Notes under the pieces: model-generated | Seen by the model: only the letters and a program-made list of their open reading frames with translations | The model's database searches: none | Told to the model about the DNA's origin: nothing | Source of the DNA: Rheinheimera mesophila | GTDB lineage: Bacteria; Pseudomonadota; Gammaproteobacteria; Enterobacterales; Alteromonadaceae | Length of the DNA: 64,000 nucleotides | NCBI RefSeq assembly: GCF_000986865.1 | Contig: NZ_LAVS01000011.1 | Location: forward strand, 1-64,000 | Direction of reading: 5' to 3' | Shown: one piece after another, positions 25,096-34,495 of the stretch | How the letters are laid out: every line of letters begins with the position of its first letter | Position numbering within the stretch: the stretch's first letter is position 1 | Program-made: the position numbers and the translations under genes

Positions 25096-25779
25096 TTGAA
25101 TCCATTATTGCTGATTGATGATGACCGTGAATTAACCTCTATGCTAAGTACGTACTTGCAGCGCGAGGGTTTTGAGGTGCAGGTTGCTAATGATAGCCAG
25201 CAGGGGCTGCGTAAGGCTATTTCTGGTCATTATGAATTATTGGTGTTGGATGTGATGATGCCGGGCTTAGATGGCATCTCGTTGTTGCGCCAGATCCGTC
25301 AGCATTCCAATATGCCCGTCATTATGTTAACTGCGAAGGGGGATGATATCGACAAAGTGCTTGGCCTTGAGCTGGGCGCAGATGACTATGTTGCTAAGCC
25401 TTGTTTACCCCGGGAGTTAGTGGCCCGAATTCGGGCTATTTTACGCCGGGTACAACAGCAGCAAGATGAACCTGTTGAAGTCAGAGTCGGACCTTTAACG
25501 CTCGATCCCGGGTCACGTAAAGCCTGGGTCAATGGCCAGACCGTGCAACTGACCGGGGCTGAATTTAGTGTGCTTTGGGTATTGGCCTGTCAGGCGGGCC
25601 GGCTGGTCAGCAAAGCTGAATTATCACTGCAGGCGTTAGGTAAAACCTTAACTCAGTACGATCGCAGTCTGGATGTGCACATCAGTAATATCCGGCAAAA
25701 GCTGGGGAAAAGAGAGGGTGATCAAGCCTGGATTGAGGCTGTGCGTGGTAAAGGTTATCAATTGATGCACAGATACTGA
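25096..25779 (+). CDS. OmpR-family response regulator, CpxR-like
   Basis: A 227-residue two-domain regulator. The receiver domain has the acidic pair DDD (8-10), phosphoacceptor Asp52 in LLVLDVMMPGLDG, and the conserved K in YVAKPCLPRELVARI. The C-terminal winged helix (VGPLTLDPGSRKAWVNG, then LDVHISNIRQKLG and VRGKGYQL) binds DNA. The start is TTG 25096, with GGAG 9 bases upstream; no ATG is available in this frame near the domain start. The partner kinase gene begins 2 bases after the stop. Similarity to CpxR suggests envelope stress sensing, though that is not certain. Confidence 0.88.
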   Translation: MNPLLLIDDDRELTSMLSTYLQREGFEVQVANDSQQGLRKAISGHYELLVLDVMMPGLDGISLLRQIRQHSNMPVIMLTAKGDDIDKVLGLELGADDYVAKPCLPRELVARIRAILRRVQQQQDEPVEVRVGPLTLDPGSRKAWVNGQTVQLTGAEFSVLWVLACQAGRLVSKAELSLQALGKTLTQYDRSLDVHISNIRQKLGKREGDQAWIEAVRGKGYQLMHRY

Positions 25780-25781
25780 TT

Positions 25782-27293
25782 ATGGGGCAGGTATTCTGGA
25801 AATTTTTAGTCGCTTTTTGGGGCGCGCTGATTCTGGCCGGTACTTTAGTCTGGGCGGTTAACGAACTGAGTCGTGCCGCAGAAGACGAACCCAGGCCCGT
25901 CTGGATAGGGCCACAATTGCGTCTGGTGCTGGGCTCTGCTCAACTGATGATAGACTCAGGCGGTATTCAGTTACTTGGTGATGTATTGCAGCGCTGGGAC
26001 GACGACCCTATGTCCCGCGACAAAATTCTACTGCTCAATGCCAGGGGCGAAGATTATCTGCAGCGTAAAGTGCCGTCAAACTGGGCCGAATTACTGACCG
26101 AACAAGCTGAATACAAAGTGCAGGACAAATCCGGCCAAAGCTGGTTTTTATTGGCTGTACCGCGCCACGAGTTTTTACTGGATTGGTTACGCAGTGGCAG
26201 AGGCGTCATGGCCGCCAGCTCAGTGCCAGCACAACGTCTGGACATACACAATGCACAACCCGCCCGACCTTTTGGCCCAGCGCCCGCTGGCGCCAGACCC
26301 GATTTAGCGTCGACAGGTGTCTCTGATCAAGGTCCGCCGCCCGGCATGCCGGTAAAGCCGACCCTGGCTATGCCTCCCGTATGGTTTCATCCGGCATTTT
26401 TGCTGGCAGCTATTTTGCTGACCAGCTTATCTGTCAGTTTATGGTTGGCCTGGTACTTCGCCTCGCCGGTGCGGCAATTAAAACGAGCCTTGCAGTCACT
26501 GGCCTCGGATCAATGGCTGACTCAACTCGGGCCTAAAGTCACAGGGCGGCGGGATGAGTTTGGCGCTGTCGCCCGCAGTTTCAATGAGATGGCCAAAAGT
26601 GTTGAACAGGCCATCAGTGGCCAACGCCGTTTATTGCATGATGTCTCCCATGAGTTCCGTTCGCCCTTAGCCCGCTTACAAATTTTGGTTGGGCTAGCCC
26701 GGCAAACGCCGTCAGAAAGCGCCATGGTACTGGATAAAGTTGAAGCCGAAACGCAAAAACTCAACGCCTTAGTTGAAGAAATTCTGACCTACTCACGACT
26801 GGAAAGTGGTGCTGCTGCAGTCAAGTTACAGCCTGTCGATCTGTTGGAATTGCTGGAATCTGTGGCTGAAGACGGCCGGCTTGAGGCCTTGTCGCAGCAA
26901 AAGCAACTGCGGGTCAAAGCAGACACCACAGTGTGGGTGCAGGCCGACCCTGACCTGCTTTACCGTGCACTGGAAAACCTGATCCGCAATGCCATCAAAT
27001 TTACTCCCGCTTTAACTCTGGTCACTATAGAGCTGCAACAGCACGAGCAGCAGGTGCAGATTTGTATTTCCGATCAGGGCCCAGGTGTAGCGCATGATGA
27101 TTTAGCTAAACTTTTTACGCCTTTTTTCCGGGCTCAAAGTAAAAAAGACGGTGTGGGTTTAGGTTTAAGTATTGCCAAAAGAGCAGTGGAAAGTTGTGAC
27201 GGAGAGTTAAAGCTGCATAACCTCTATGCAGCTTCAGGGATAGTTTGTGGTTTTCAGGCGGTGATCAGTCTGCCACTGCAGCAGAAAAGTTAA
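25782..27293 (+). CDS. Sensor histidine kinase, CpxA-like
   Basis: A 503-residue inner-membrane kinase paired with the preceding regulator. An N-terminal helix (FLVAFWGALILAGTLVWAV) and a second near residues 205-228 bracket a periplasmic sensor region of about 180 residues with a proline-rich stretch before the second helix. A HAMP linker (SPVRQLKRALQSL) follows, then the HisKA box LLHDVSHEFRSPLARLQIL with His290 as phosphorylation site, and the ATPase boxes NLIRNAIKF, DQGPGV and GVGLGLSI. The pair form a bicistron with 2-base spacing. Its stop overlaps the stop of the converging lipoprotein gene by 3 bases. Confidence 0.88.
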   Translation: MGQVFWKFLVAFWGALILAGTLVWAVNELSRAAEDEPRPVWIGPQLRLVLGSAQLMIDSGGIQLLGDVLQRWDDDPMSRDKILLLNARGEDYLQRKVPSNWAELLTEQAEYKVQDKSGQSWFLLAVPRHEFLLDWLRSGRGVMAASSVPAQRLDIHNAQPARPFGPAPAGARPDLASTGVSDQGPPPGMPVKPTLAMPPVWFHPAFLLAAILLTSLSVSLWLAWYFASPVRQLKRALQSLASDQWLTQLGPKVTGRRDEFGAVARSFNEMAKSVEQAISGQRRLLHDVSHEFRSPLARLQILVGLARQTPSESAMVLDKVEAETQKLNALVEEILTYSRLESGAAAVKLQPVDLLELLESVAEDGRLEALSQQKQLRVKADTTVWVQADPDLLYRALENLIRNAIKFTPALTLVTIELQQHEQQVQICISDQGPGVAHDDLAKLFTPFFRAQSKKDGVGLGLSIAKRAVESCDGELKLHNLYAASGIVCGFQAVISLPLQQKS

Positions 27294-29161
27294 GGCACAG
27301 TGACAGAGATAGCTAAAGGTGTGCCACCTGAAACCCCTAAAGTGATGGTGGCGGTATCACCCGAAGTGCCTCCGCTGGTGTTGATTTGCAGTTCGCATTG
27401 CCCATACAAATCGGTGCGTAAGCTGGCCGTTGCCAAACAATGTCCCACCTCCACCTGCAAATTCCCGTTGTTTGACGCACCGTAACTAATACCTGCATCA
27501 AAGCCAAGGAAAGGCAAGCGCACTGCACCTTGATCCCGTATCTCCAGGCTCAGCACAGTGTCACCGCTGATGCTGGTGATACCGGAGCTGATCACAGCAG
27601 GGCTGATGTAATTGAAACAGGCTCTGTCATCAATAGTGGTGGCACTGCTGCCACTGGCTTCAGCCACCACAAAAACCTGAGCCGAGCCGCGCGGTGAATG
27701 ACGGGTATCCAGATTAGGCGACACACAACCCGTTGAAATAGTATCCTGATTGGCCGGATAGGTCAGGTAAAAGCTGGCGGCACCGTCTTTTGTTACCGCC
27801 TGGCCGCTAACCAGGCCTTCTTTGGCCGGGTCTACACCCGCAACCTGCATACCTAATAATGAAGCTCCAACCAGATATTCGAGCTCAGTGTCTGTATTCA
27901 GGTAGTTTTTATTGACTGTCACGCTGCTGGCCTGAGTAGGCAAGGCGGCGACAAAACGACTTTTATCTTCAGCCTGAGCGTTAAAAATCAACACTCTGTC
28001 CTGCGCTTCGATAAAACGGTTGGTATTGTTGCGGGTAATCACTGCACTTTGAAACAAGGCATTGCTTAAATCTGTGAGTATTGTGGAATTGGCTGTAGTA
28101 GAGGCATTACCGTCAGTCACAGTGCTGCCAAAACCGTAGTTAATTTGTGGTGCTCTGTTGGACAATAACACGCTGTCAATCACCCCGAGGTTGATCACTG
28201 TACCGTCAGCCACAGGGTTGCCGTATCTGTCAGTGACCAACAAACCGCCTTCCCTTCTGTAGGTACCATTACCCATATTCTGAATACCAGCTTCGATTGG
28301 ATAACTGAACACAATAGAGTGAGCAGGGCCTGAGGCTATACTCAGTACCGACGCTGTGGTTTGGATCGCCGGGCTATAACTGGCGCCTGTAGTGTCCAAA
28401 GCTTCAGCTTTGAGTTCCACCACTCCGGGTAACTGGCCTGAATTCAGCGTTAAGGTGGCAACGCCATTGGTGGTGGCTACATCCAGAGTCTTAGTGTTTT
28501 GCACCAACTGACCTGACGATTGTGTCCCAAGCAGCAATTCACCACCATTAGGCTGAGTGACAAAACTCACCCGCACGTTATTGATACCCGCCGGGGCATC
28601 CTTCGCTGCGCCACCTGTGGAGGTCAGCAAACGCACTGTAATAGTGCTGCTTTCCATCTGGCCGACACCAGCTACAAAAATAGCGCGTTCACTGGCTGCA
28701 ATACTGATGCTGGCTGGTACAGGCCGTTCAGGTTCGACTGCAGTGCCTGCGATAGTGACTGTGGTGGTGGTCTGCACGCCATTGACATACACAGTCACTG
28801 TCGCTGAACCCGCACTTTGACCTGGAAACAGGCGCACAGCCGCAACTCCATTGCCTGCATCATTAGAACCACCACGGCCAGTTTCTGCTGTAGTGCGGGT
28901 GATGGCTTCGGTTGCACTAAAGCTGCCTAAGGTGGTACTGAACTGGACTGTGGCATTGCGCAACAGCTCGCCGTCAGCGTCTCTGACCGTAGCGGAAATG
29001 GTACTAAAACGCTCAGGAAAACCTATATCCAAACTGGCTGTGCTGGCACTGACTGCAACAGCAGTGGCATCCTCAGTTTTATCGGACCCTCCGCAGGCGG
29101 TTAAAAACAGCAGAGAAAAAATAACATACAGACCAGACAAAACACGTGGCAACAGCGTCAT
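27290..29161 (-). CDS. Ig-like domain lipoprotein
   Basis: A 623-residue secreted lipoprotein: signal peptide with lipobox LTAC (Cys23), then repeated beta-rich domains. The first (about 33-135) looks like a bacterial Ig-like group 1 domain, ISATVRDADGELLRNATVQFS being its typical core, with a second similar unit around 140-270. Further beta domains follow to the C-terminus, which carries several cysteines. Such proteins extend from the outer membrane as adhesins or structural parts; the ligand cannot be read from the sequence. The gene stands alone, converging on the two-component system and divergent from the DUF1840 gene. Confidence 0.78.
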   Translation of the reverse strand: MTLLPRVLSGLYVIFSLLFLTACGGSDKTEDATAVAVSASTASLDIGFPERFSTISATVRDADGELLRNATVQFSTTLGSFSATEAITRTTAETGRGGSNDAGNGVAAVRLFPGQSAGSATVTVYVNGVQTTTTVTIAGTAVEPERPVPASISIAASERAIFVAGVGQMESSTITVRLLTSTGGAAKDAPAGINNVRVSFVTQPNGGELLLGTQSSGQLVQNTKTLDVATTNGVATLTLNSGQLPGVVELKAEALDTTGASYSPAIQTTASVLSIASGPAHSIVFSYPIEAGIQNMGNGTYRREGGLLVTDRYGNPVADGTVINLGVIDSVLLSNRAPQINYGFGSTVTDGNASTTANSTILTDLSNALFQSAVITRNNTNRFIEAQDRVLIFNAQAEDKSRFVAALPTQASSVTVNKNYLNTDTELEYLVGASLLGMQVAGVDPAKEGLVSGQAVTKDGAASFYLTYPANQDTISTGCVSPNLDTRHSPRGSAQVFVVAEASGSSATTIDDRACFNYISPAVISSGITSISGDTVLSLEIRDQGAVRLPFLGFDAGISYGASNNGNLQVEVGHCLATASLRTDLYGQCELQINTSGGTSGDTATITLGVSGGTPLAISVTVP

Positions 29162-29332
29162 ACACTATCCTTGTAACCAGAACGTTAGCTTATGTAAAAT
29201 TTGCAAATTTATTGAATTCTAAAGAGGTACGAGCCTTTTGTATAGGCTCTGCCTGAGCATCATGGCATTCGCTTGTGCTTTACTGCCGAACAGCGCATGC
29301 TGAAGTTTCATTTCTCTGGAAGTCAGACCGTT

Positions 29333-29650
29333 ATGTTAATTACGTTTAAATCTGTAGCCGCCGCGCCAGTGCCGATGTTTGGCCATATCGCTTTGCAACT
29401 GTTAGAGTTGATGGGCCGTTTACCTAAAGCTCCCGGCGCTTTGTTTGCCGACGACGTGGCAGAGGCGTTGGTGTTGTTGCAACAAGGCTTAACCGAATTG
29501 GAAGCCCGTGAGCAGGCTGAATTACCTGATGATTCAGCCGATAAAGACCAGGAAAAACCTAATACGGTTCCGCTAAAACATCGCGCCGTGCCGCTAATTG
29601 CATTAATGCAGGCGGCTATACGCGAGCAAAAAGGAGTGAGCTGGGAGTAG
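29333..29650 (+). CDS. DUF1840 domain protein
   Basis: A 105-residue cytoplasmic protein beginning MLITFKSVAAAPVPMFG, the conserved opening of DUF1840. The C-terminus (AVPLIALMQAAIREQKGVSWE) is equally typical. The middle is acidic and looks disordered. Start ATG 29333 was chosen because family members begin there; an in-frame start 60 bases upstream adds unconserved residues. The function of the family is unknown. It is a single gene between two oppositely oriented neighbours. Confidence 0.85.
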   Translation: MLITFKSVAAAPVPMFGHIALQLLELMGRLPKAPGALFADDVAEALVLLQQGLTELEAREQAELPDDSADKDQEKPNTVPLKHRAVPLIALMQAAIREQKGVSWE

Positions 29651-29673
29651 CCATTTTTTAAGCCCGCTTGTCG

Positions 29674-32364
29674 CTATTCCGACTGCTGAGTTTTTTCGTG
29701 TCGATTGAATGATGGATAGTAAGGAAAAGTCAGGCTAAAGCAGGTACCTTTACCCAGTTCTGATTCAAAATCTATACTGCCTTGCATCATCTCCACCAGG
29801 GTTTTACTGATATTTAACCCCAGGCCTGAACCCTGATTACTGCGACTGTCGGAGCTGTCGGCCTGAGCGAATTTCTGGAAAATTTTGCTTCTGAAAGATT
29901 CGGCTATGCCTGCACCCTGATCGGTCACCTGGATCACCAGTTGCTGCTGTTTTAATTGATAACTTAACGTTACGACTGAATGACTGGGTGAAAACTTAAT
30001 AGCATTGGAGATCAAATTCGACAGAATTTGCAGCAAGCGGAATTTATCCTGATACAAATACACAGGCGCGGCCTCTGGTGGTGCCACTAAATCCAGCCTG
30101 ACCAGATACTTATCGGCATAGGCCTGATTTTGAGCCTTAGCTTCCTGCAATAACGCCAGCACTTCAACCTCTGAGGGCTGCAGCTTTAACTGGCCAAATT
30201 CCAGTTTTTCAATATCCAGAATATCATTGACCAGACGAGCCAGACGGTCGGTATTGGTTTTGGCTATTTGCACCAATTGCTGGGCTTGTGGGGGCAATTC
30301 TCCCACTACACCACCTGCTAATAAGCCCAAAGAACCATTAATAGAGGTCAAGGGCGTGCGTAATTCATGGCTGACGGTAGAGATGAACTCGCTTTTCATC
30401 CGGTCTATTTTTTTACGCTCTCTCAAGTCATGCAGCATTAGGGTGTATAAATGTTTATCTGCAATATCAACCCGGCTTAACCCCATTTCCAGCGGTATTT
30501 GCTGGCCTTCCTGATTCAGTCCAGTTACCTCCACCGTGTGGCCTACCCATAAGTTCAACTGCTCGAGCATCAAAGGTTGCAGCAGTTGGTGATTTTTATG
30601 CTCAGGTAAATAGGCCAATAATTTGCTAACCGGCTGACGCAACAGTGCGGGCATAGGGTAACCAAACAACAAGGAGGTTTCTTTATTAACCCTTTCGATC
30701 AGCCCTTGCTGATCCACTATGATGATGGACTCAACTGCATTATCAAGGATCGAACTGAGCTCTTTGGTGCGTTGTGCTATTAAGTGCTCAATCCGCGCTG
30801 AGCGTCCGGTCAGCACTAACAGAAAGATGCCCAATAAGCTGGATAACACCAAGCCACCGGTCAGCACATACCAGCTTTGCTGACCAGAGTTTGCTGCCAG
30901 CATTTTCGCGCTGGGGACCAGTTGTAACTCCATAGTCCGGCCAGCGTAAGACCAAAAATTAACCCAGTTCAGCCACTGCGGATCCGATGAAGCCAGTGGT
31001 GCGCCATAATACAAGTCACCTGTTCCCAAGTCTCTGATTTGTAGGTTGAATTGTGAGTTGTCGTATTGGCTTAAGCTGGTTTGTACCAGAACTTTGGTTG
31101 AAAAAATACCGCAGACAAAACCACGCAGTTGCTGTCTGCGCTCGGCCTGCGTTTTAGGCTCTGTACCATGTTGATACACAGGAATAAAAAACAATACTGC
31201 ATCATCTCCATTCACCAGCTTGACCGGGGCCGTCATACTGATTTCGCCCTTATCTCTGGCGTAGTCCATGGCTTCCTTGCGTTTTGCTTCAGCGCTTAAA
31301 TCCAGGCCAATCAGACTGCGGTCGCCTGTTGCCGACGCCATGTAGCGGACGATGCTATAGCTCGGCCTGACCTCAGCATATTTTACTCCCGGATTGGCAT
31401 ACTCCAAAAAGGCTAAGGCGGGCTCAAGTTCAAGTCGCTGTGCATGACTGACTTGTTCGACCCAATCAAAGTACAATACGCCAGATTCCTGCCAGGGATA
31501 ATGCTGCAGAAACTGCTGGAACATAGCATCCGTGATCTCAGGCTGAGTGGCAAATAAGCGCTCGAGCGACTGCATTTTTTGCAACACTTTGCTGACCCTG
31601 AACTGGAAAGTGGCATTGATTTGTTCTGCCTGATCAAAAAAACGCTGCTGCTGAGTGTCCTGATACTGAAAACGAGCCCGAATAGACAATGCAGTGACCA
31701 GCACGGCACAGACCAGCAGAGGCAAGCCTACCGTCAGCCAACGTGACCGCCATAAAGCCCGGGGTCTGGCAAACAGCATAAAGGTTAAAGGCAGAAAGAT
31801 CATGACACCCAGCATGTCACCTATCCACCAGGTCAGCCAATTCAGTTGCACCTCATCGGTACTGAGAACATTATGCTGCAGCAACACCGCTGTCGATAAA
31901 CCTGAGCTGATCAGGCAAGCAACAGGGCCCGCCAGAATAAATAAACCTATGATGCTTCGTTCATAGGTCAGTGCGGTGTGAAAGTCAGCAAAACGCCGCA
32001 CAGACCAGACGGCTATCGCCACGGTCAAGACGGTCACCGCCGCCATGCTAAAACAGTGCTGCAGTTGCTCCGGCCACAGGCTGCTATCCGGCCAATCGCC
32101 TCTACTGAAAATCAATACAAAAGAGCCGAGAAAAGTACCAAACAGCATGGGATAACCCCACAGCAGAGTCGCCGCTATGGCAATACCAACAGAGGGAAAC
32201 ACAGCAGTAGCCAGACCCGGTGCTATGGCCAGCATCAAGGCCAGATATCCAAACGCAAAGTAACCAAGGGCCAGCAGAAGGTTACGGATCAGTGCTGTGC
32301 TGAAGGCTGAAAGAGTGATCAAAACTGACAATTCACCTGACTTAACCCCGGTTTGCACCGGCAA
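29674..32364 (-). CDS. MASE1-CHASE-PAS sensor histidine kinase
   Basis: An 896-residue membrane kinase. An N-terminal MASE1-type block of about eight helices (residues 20-215, with FPSVGIAIAATLLWGYP) is followed by a CHASE extracytoplasmic sensor (about 230-480, LFATQPEITDAMFQQFLQ and GLDLSAEAKRKEAMDYARD), a closing helix, a PAS domain (SIIIVDQQGLIERVNKETSLLFGY), HisKA with phosphorylation site His666 in STVSHELRTPLTS, and HATPase boxes NLISNAIKFSP, DQGAGI and GSGLGLNIS. There is no receiver domain and no regulator gene beside it, so it is an orphan hybrid-less kinase. CHASE domains often sense small extracellular molecules; the ligand is unknown. Confidence 0.88.
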   Translation of the reverse strand: MPVQTGVKSGELSVLITLSAFSTALIRNLLLALGYFAFGYLALMLAIAPGLATAVFPSVGIAIAATLLWGYPMLFGTFLGSFVLIFSRGDWPDSSLWPEQLQHCFSMAAVTVLTVAIAVWSVRRFADFHTALTYERSIIGLFILAGPVACLISSGLSTAVLLQHNVLSTDEVQLNWLTWWIGDMLGVMIFLPLTFMLFARPRALWRSRWLTVGLPLLVCAVLVTALSIRARFQYQDTQQQRFFDQAEQINATFQFRVSKVLQKMQSLERLFATQPEITDAMFQQFLQHYPWQESGVLYFDWVEQVSHAQRLELEPALAFLEYANPGVKYAEVRPSYSIVRYMASATGDRSLIGLDLSAEAKRKEAMDYARDKGEISMTAPVKLVNGDDAVLFFIPVYQHGTEPKTQAERRQQLRGFVCGIFSTKVLVQTSLSQYDNSQFNLQIRDLGTGDLYYGAPLASSDPQWLNWVNFWSYAGRTMELQLVPSAKMLAANSGQQSWYVLTGGLVLSSLLGIFLLVLTGRSARIEHLIAQRTKELSSILDNAVESIIIVDQQGLIERVNKETSLLFGYPMPALLRQPVSKLLAYLPEHKNHQLLQPLMLEQLNLWVGHTVEVTGLNQEGQQIPLEMGLSRVDIADKHLYTLMLHDLRERKKIDRMKSEFISTVSHELRTPLTSINGSLGLLAGGVVGELPPQAQQLVQIAKTNTDRLARLVNDILDIEKLEFGQLKLQPSEVEVLALLQEAKAQNQAYADKYLVRLDLVAPPEAAPVYLYQDKFRLLQILSNLISNAIKFSPSHSVVTLSYQLKQQQLVIQVTDQGAGIAESFRSKIFQKFAQADSSDSRSNQGSGLGLNISKTLVEMMQGSIDFESELGKGTCFSLTFPYYPSFNRHEKTQQSE

Positions 32365-32468
32365 AGTCTTAGCTTACTCCGTACCCAACAGAAAACAAAT
32401 GCTGCTGTCTTTGCTTTTTAGCAAAAATTAGGGTTAAATTAACTGTGTTTTCATACAGTCAATTGCTT

Positions 32469-34412
32469 ATGAGATTATATATCGCCGAAAAGCCAAGCAT
32501 GGCCCGCGCTATAGCCGACGCTTTTGGCTCACATCAAAAACAGCAGGGTTATCTGCAACTTAGCAATGGCGATAAAGTCAGTTGGTGTCTTGGCCACTTA
32601 TTAGAACAGGCTGAACCCGAGTACTATGATGCCGCTTACAAAAGCTGGCGGCTGGAGCATTTGCCTATAGTGCCAGACCAATGGAAGCTGATCCCTAAAG
32701 CTCAAAGTAAAGCTCAGCTTAAAGTGCTCACTCAGTTGATCAAAGAAGCGACTGAACTGGTGCACGCGGGTGACCCGGACAGAGAGGGCCAGTTGCTGGT
32801 GGATGAAGTGCTGCAACATAGCAAAATCAGCCCAGGCAAACTGAAACAAACCAAAAGATTACTACTCAACGATTTAACTCCAGGCGCTGTGCGTTTGGCT
32901 TTGCAGCAGTTAAAGCAAAATTCTGAGTTTGCGCCTTTGTCGCAAAGTGCCCTGGCGCGCAGCAGAGCCGACTGGCTGTATGGCATTAATTTAACCCGTG
33001 CTTATACCCTGCATGGCCAGAAACAAGGCTATCAGGGAGTGTTGTCCGTTGGCCGGGTACAAACGCCAGTCCTGGGATTAGTGGTACAACGCGACTTACA
33101 AATAGAGAACTTTGTCAGCCGTGATTTTTATCAGGTCAAAGCACATATAACCACAGCCGACTGGCCTTTTACTGCCATGTGGCAGCCCAGTGAGGCCTGC
33201 GCACCTTATCAGGATGAAGAGGGCCGGGTATTGAGTCGCGAATTGGCTGAACTGGTACAACGTAAAACCAGCCATCAAGTGGCTGTAGTAGAGCAAGTGC
33301 AACAACTGCCGAAAAAACAGTACGCGCCTTTGCCTTTTAGTTTGTCGGCTCTGCAAATTGAAGCGGCCAAACTGTATGGCATGACAGCGCAACAAGTACT
33401 GGATACCTGCCAGCAATTGTATGAACGCCATCAACTGATCACCTACCCACGCTCGGATTGCCGGTATGTACCAGAACAGCAATTTAGTCAGTCTGCTGCG
33501 GTGTGTCGCGCCATAGTGGCCAACAGCCCGGAGCTTGCCGATATGCAACAGCAGGCGACTCTGAGTCTGCGCAGCAAAGCCTGGGATGACAGTAAAATTA
33601 CTGCTCACCACGCTATTATTCCGACCGATAAAGCGCTGAAATCAGCCAGCCTGAATAGCAGTGAAGCCAAGCTCTACTGGCTGATCGCCCGGCAGTTTTT
33701 ATGGCAGTTTTTCCCACCCTACTGCTATCTTGAGCAGCAGGCGCTGCTGAAAATTGCCGGAGGTGTATTTAAAGCTCAGGCGCGTTTGGTGCAGTCGTTA
33801 GGCTGGAAAGCTTTTTACAAGGCCAGTCAGAAAGAGGAGCAAGACGAGGATACTGATGAGCAACAAAGTTTACCGCCTCTGACAAAAGGCCAACAGTTGC
33901 AATCCGGTCAGTCAGAGTTGTTGTCGAAACAAACCCAACCCCCAGCTTATTTTACCGATGCCACGTTATTGGCCGCGATGACGGGGATCAGCCGTTTTGT
34001 TACGGATCCTGAACTCAAGCGTATTCTAAAAGAAACAGCAGGCTTAGGTACCGAAGCAACCCGGGCTGGTATTCTGGAGTTGTTGTTTAAGCGCGGTTAT
34101 TTACAGCGCCAGGGCAAACAAATTCGTGCCAGTCAGTTGGGCCGTGTTTTTATTCAGAGCTTGCCACAACGCATCACCACACCAGATTTAACCGCTTTGT
34201 GGGAAGCTCAACTGGAACAAATTTGCCATCAACAACAAGATTACCCGCAGTTTATGGCGCAGTTGCAGCCAGAAATTGCCTTGTTAATACAACAGGCTCA
34301 GGTATCGGCTGAAATCGCCAAAACAGCTCCTCAACAAAAACCTGCCTATAAGAAGAAAAGACGCTTTGCGGCAGCGGGATCAGCAGGCAAAAAGGTTAAT
34401 AAAGTTAGCTAG
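32469..34412 (+). CDS. topB: DNA topoisomerase III
   Basis: A 647-residue type IA topoisomerase that decatenates and relaxes DNA by single-strand passage. MRLYIAEKPSMARAIADAFG opens the Toprim domain; the metal-binding motif is GDPDREGQLLVDEV. The catalytic tyrosine is Tyr326 in LITYPRSDCRYVPE. The end is a basic, lysine-rich tail (KKKRRFAAAGSAGKKV) without zinc fingers, as in E. coli TopB. I use ATG 32469 because the family begins exactly there, not an in-frame start 24 bases upstream. It is monocistronic. Confidence 0.94.
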   Translation: MRLYIAEKPSMARAIADAFGSHQKQQGYLQLSNGDKVSWCLGHLLEQAEPEYYDAAYKSWRLEHLPIVPDQWKLIPKAQSKAQLKVLTQLIKEATELVHAGDPDREGQLLVDEVLQHSKISPGKLKQTKRLLLNDLTPGAVRLALQQLKQNSEFAPLSQSALARSRADWLYGINLTRAYTLHGQKQGYQGVLSVGRVQTPVLGLVVQRDLQIENFVSRDFYQVKAHITTADWPFTAMWQPSEACAPYQDEEGRVLSRELAELVQRKTSHQVAVVEQVQQLPKKQYAPLPFSLSALQIEAAKLYGMTAQQVLDTCQQLYERHQLITYPRSDCRYVPEQQFSQSAAVCRAIVANSPELADMQQQATLSLRSKAWDDSKITAHHAIIPTDKALKSASLNSSEAKLYWLIARQFLWQFFPPYCYLEQQALLKIAGGVFKAQARLVQSLGWKAFYKASQKEEQDEDTDEQQSLPPLTKGQQLQSGQSELLSKQTQPPAYFTDATLLAAMTGISRFVTDPELKRILKETAGLGTEATRAGILELLFKRGYLQRQGKQIRASQLGRVFIQSLPQRITTPDLTALWEAQLEQICHQQQDYPQFMAQLQPEIALLIQQAQVSAEIAKTAPQQKPAYKKKRRFAAAGSAGKKVNKVS

Positions 34413-34495
34413 TTCGTTACCAATTGTAATGCTGCTGGCTTGAGCTTTGGTTATTCGATTAAAGTCAACGCACTTTATTCGCAAAGAGCCTTAGC

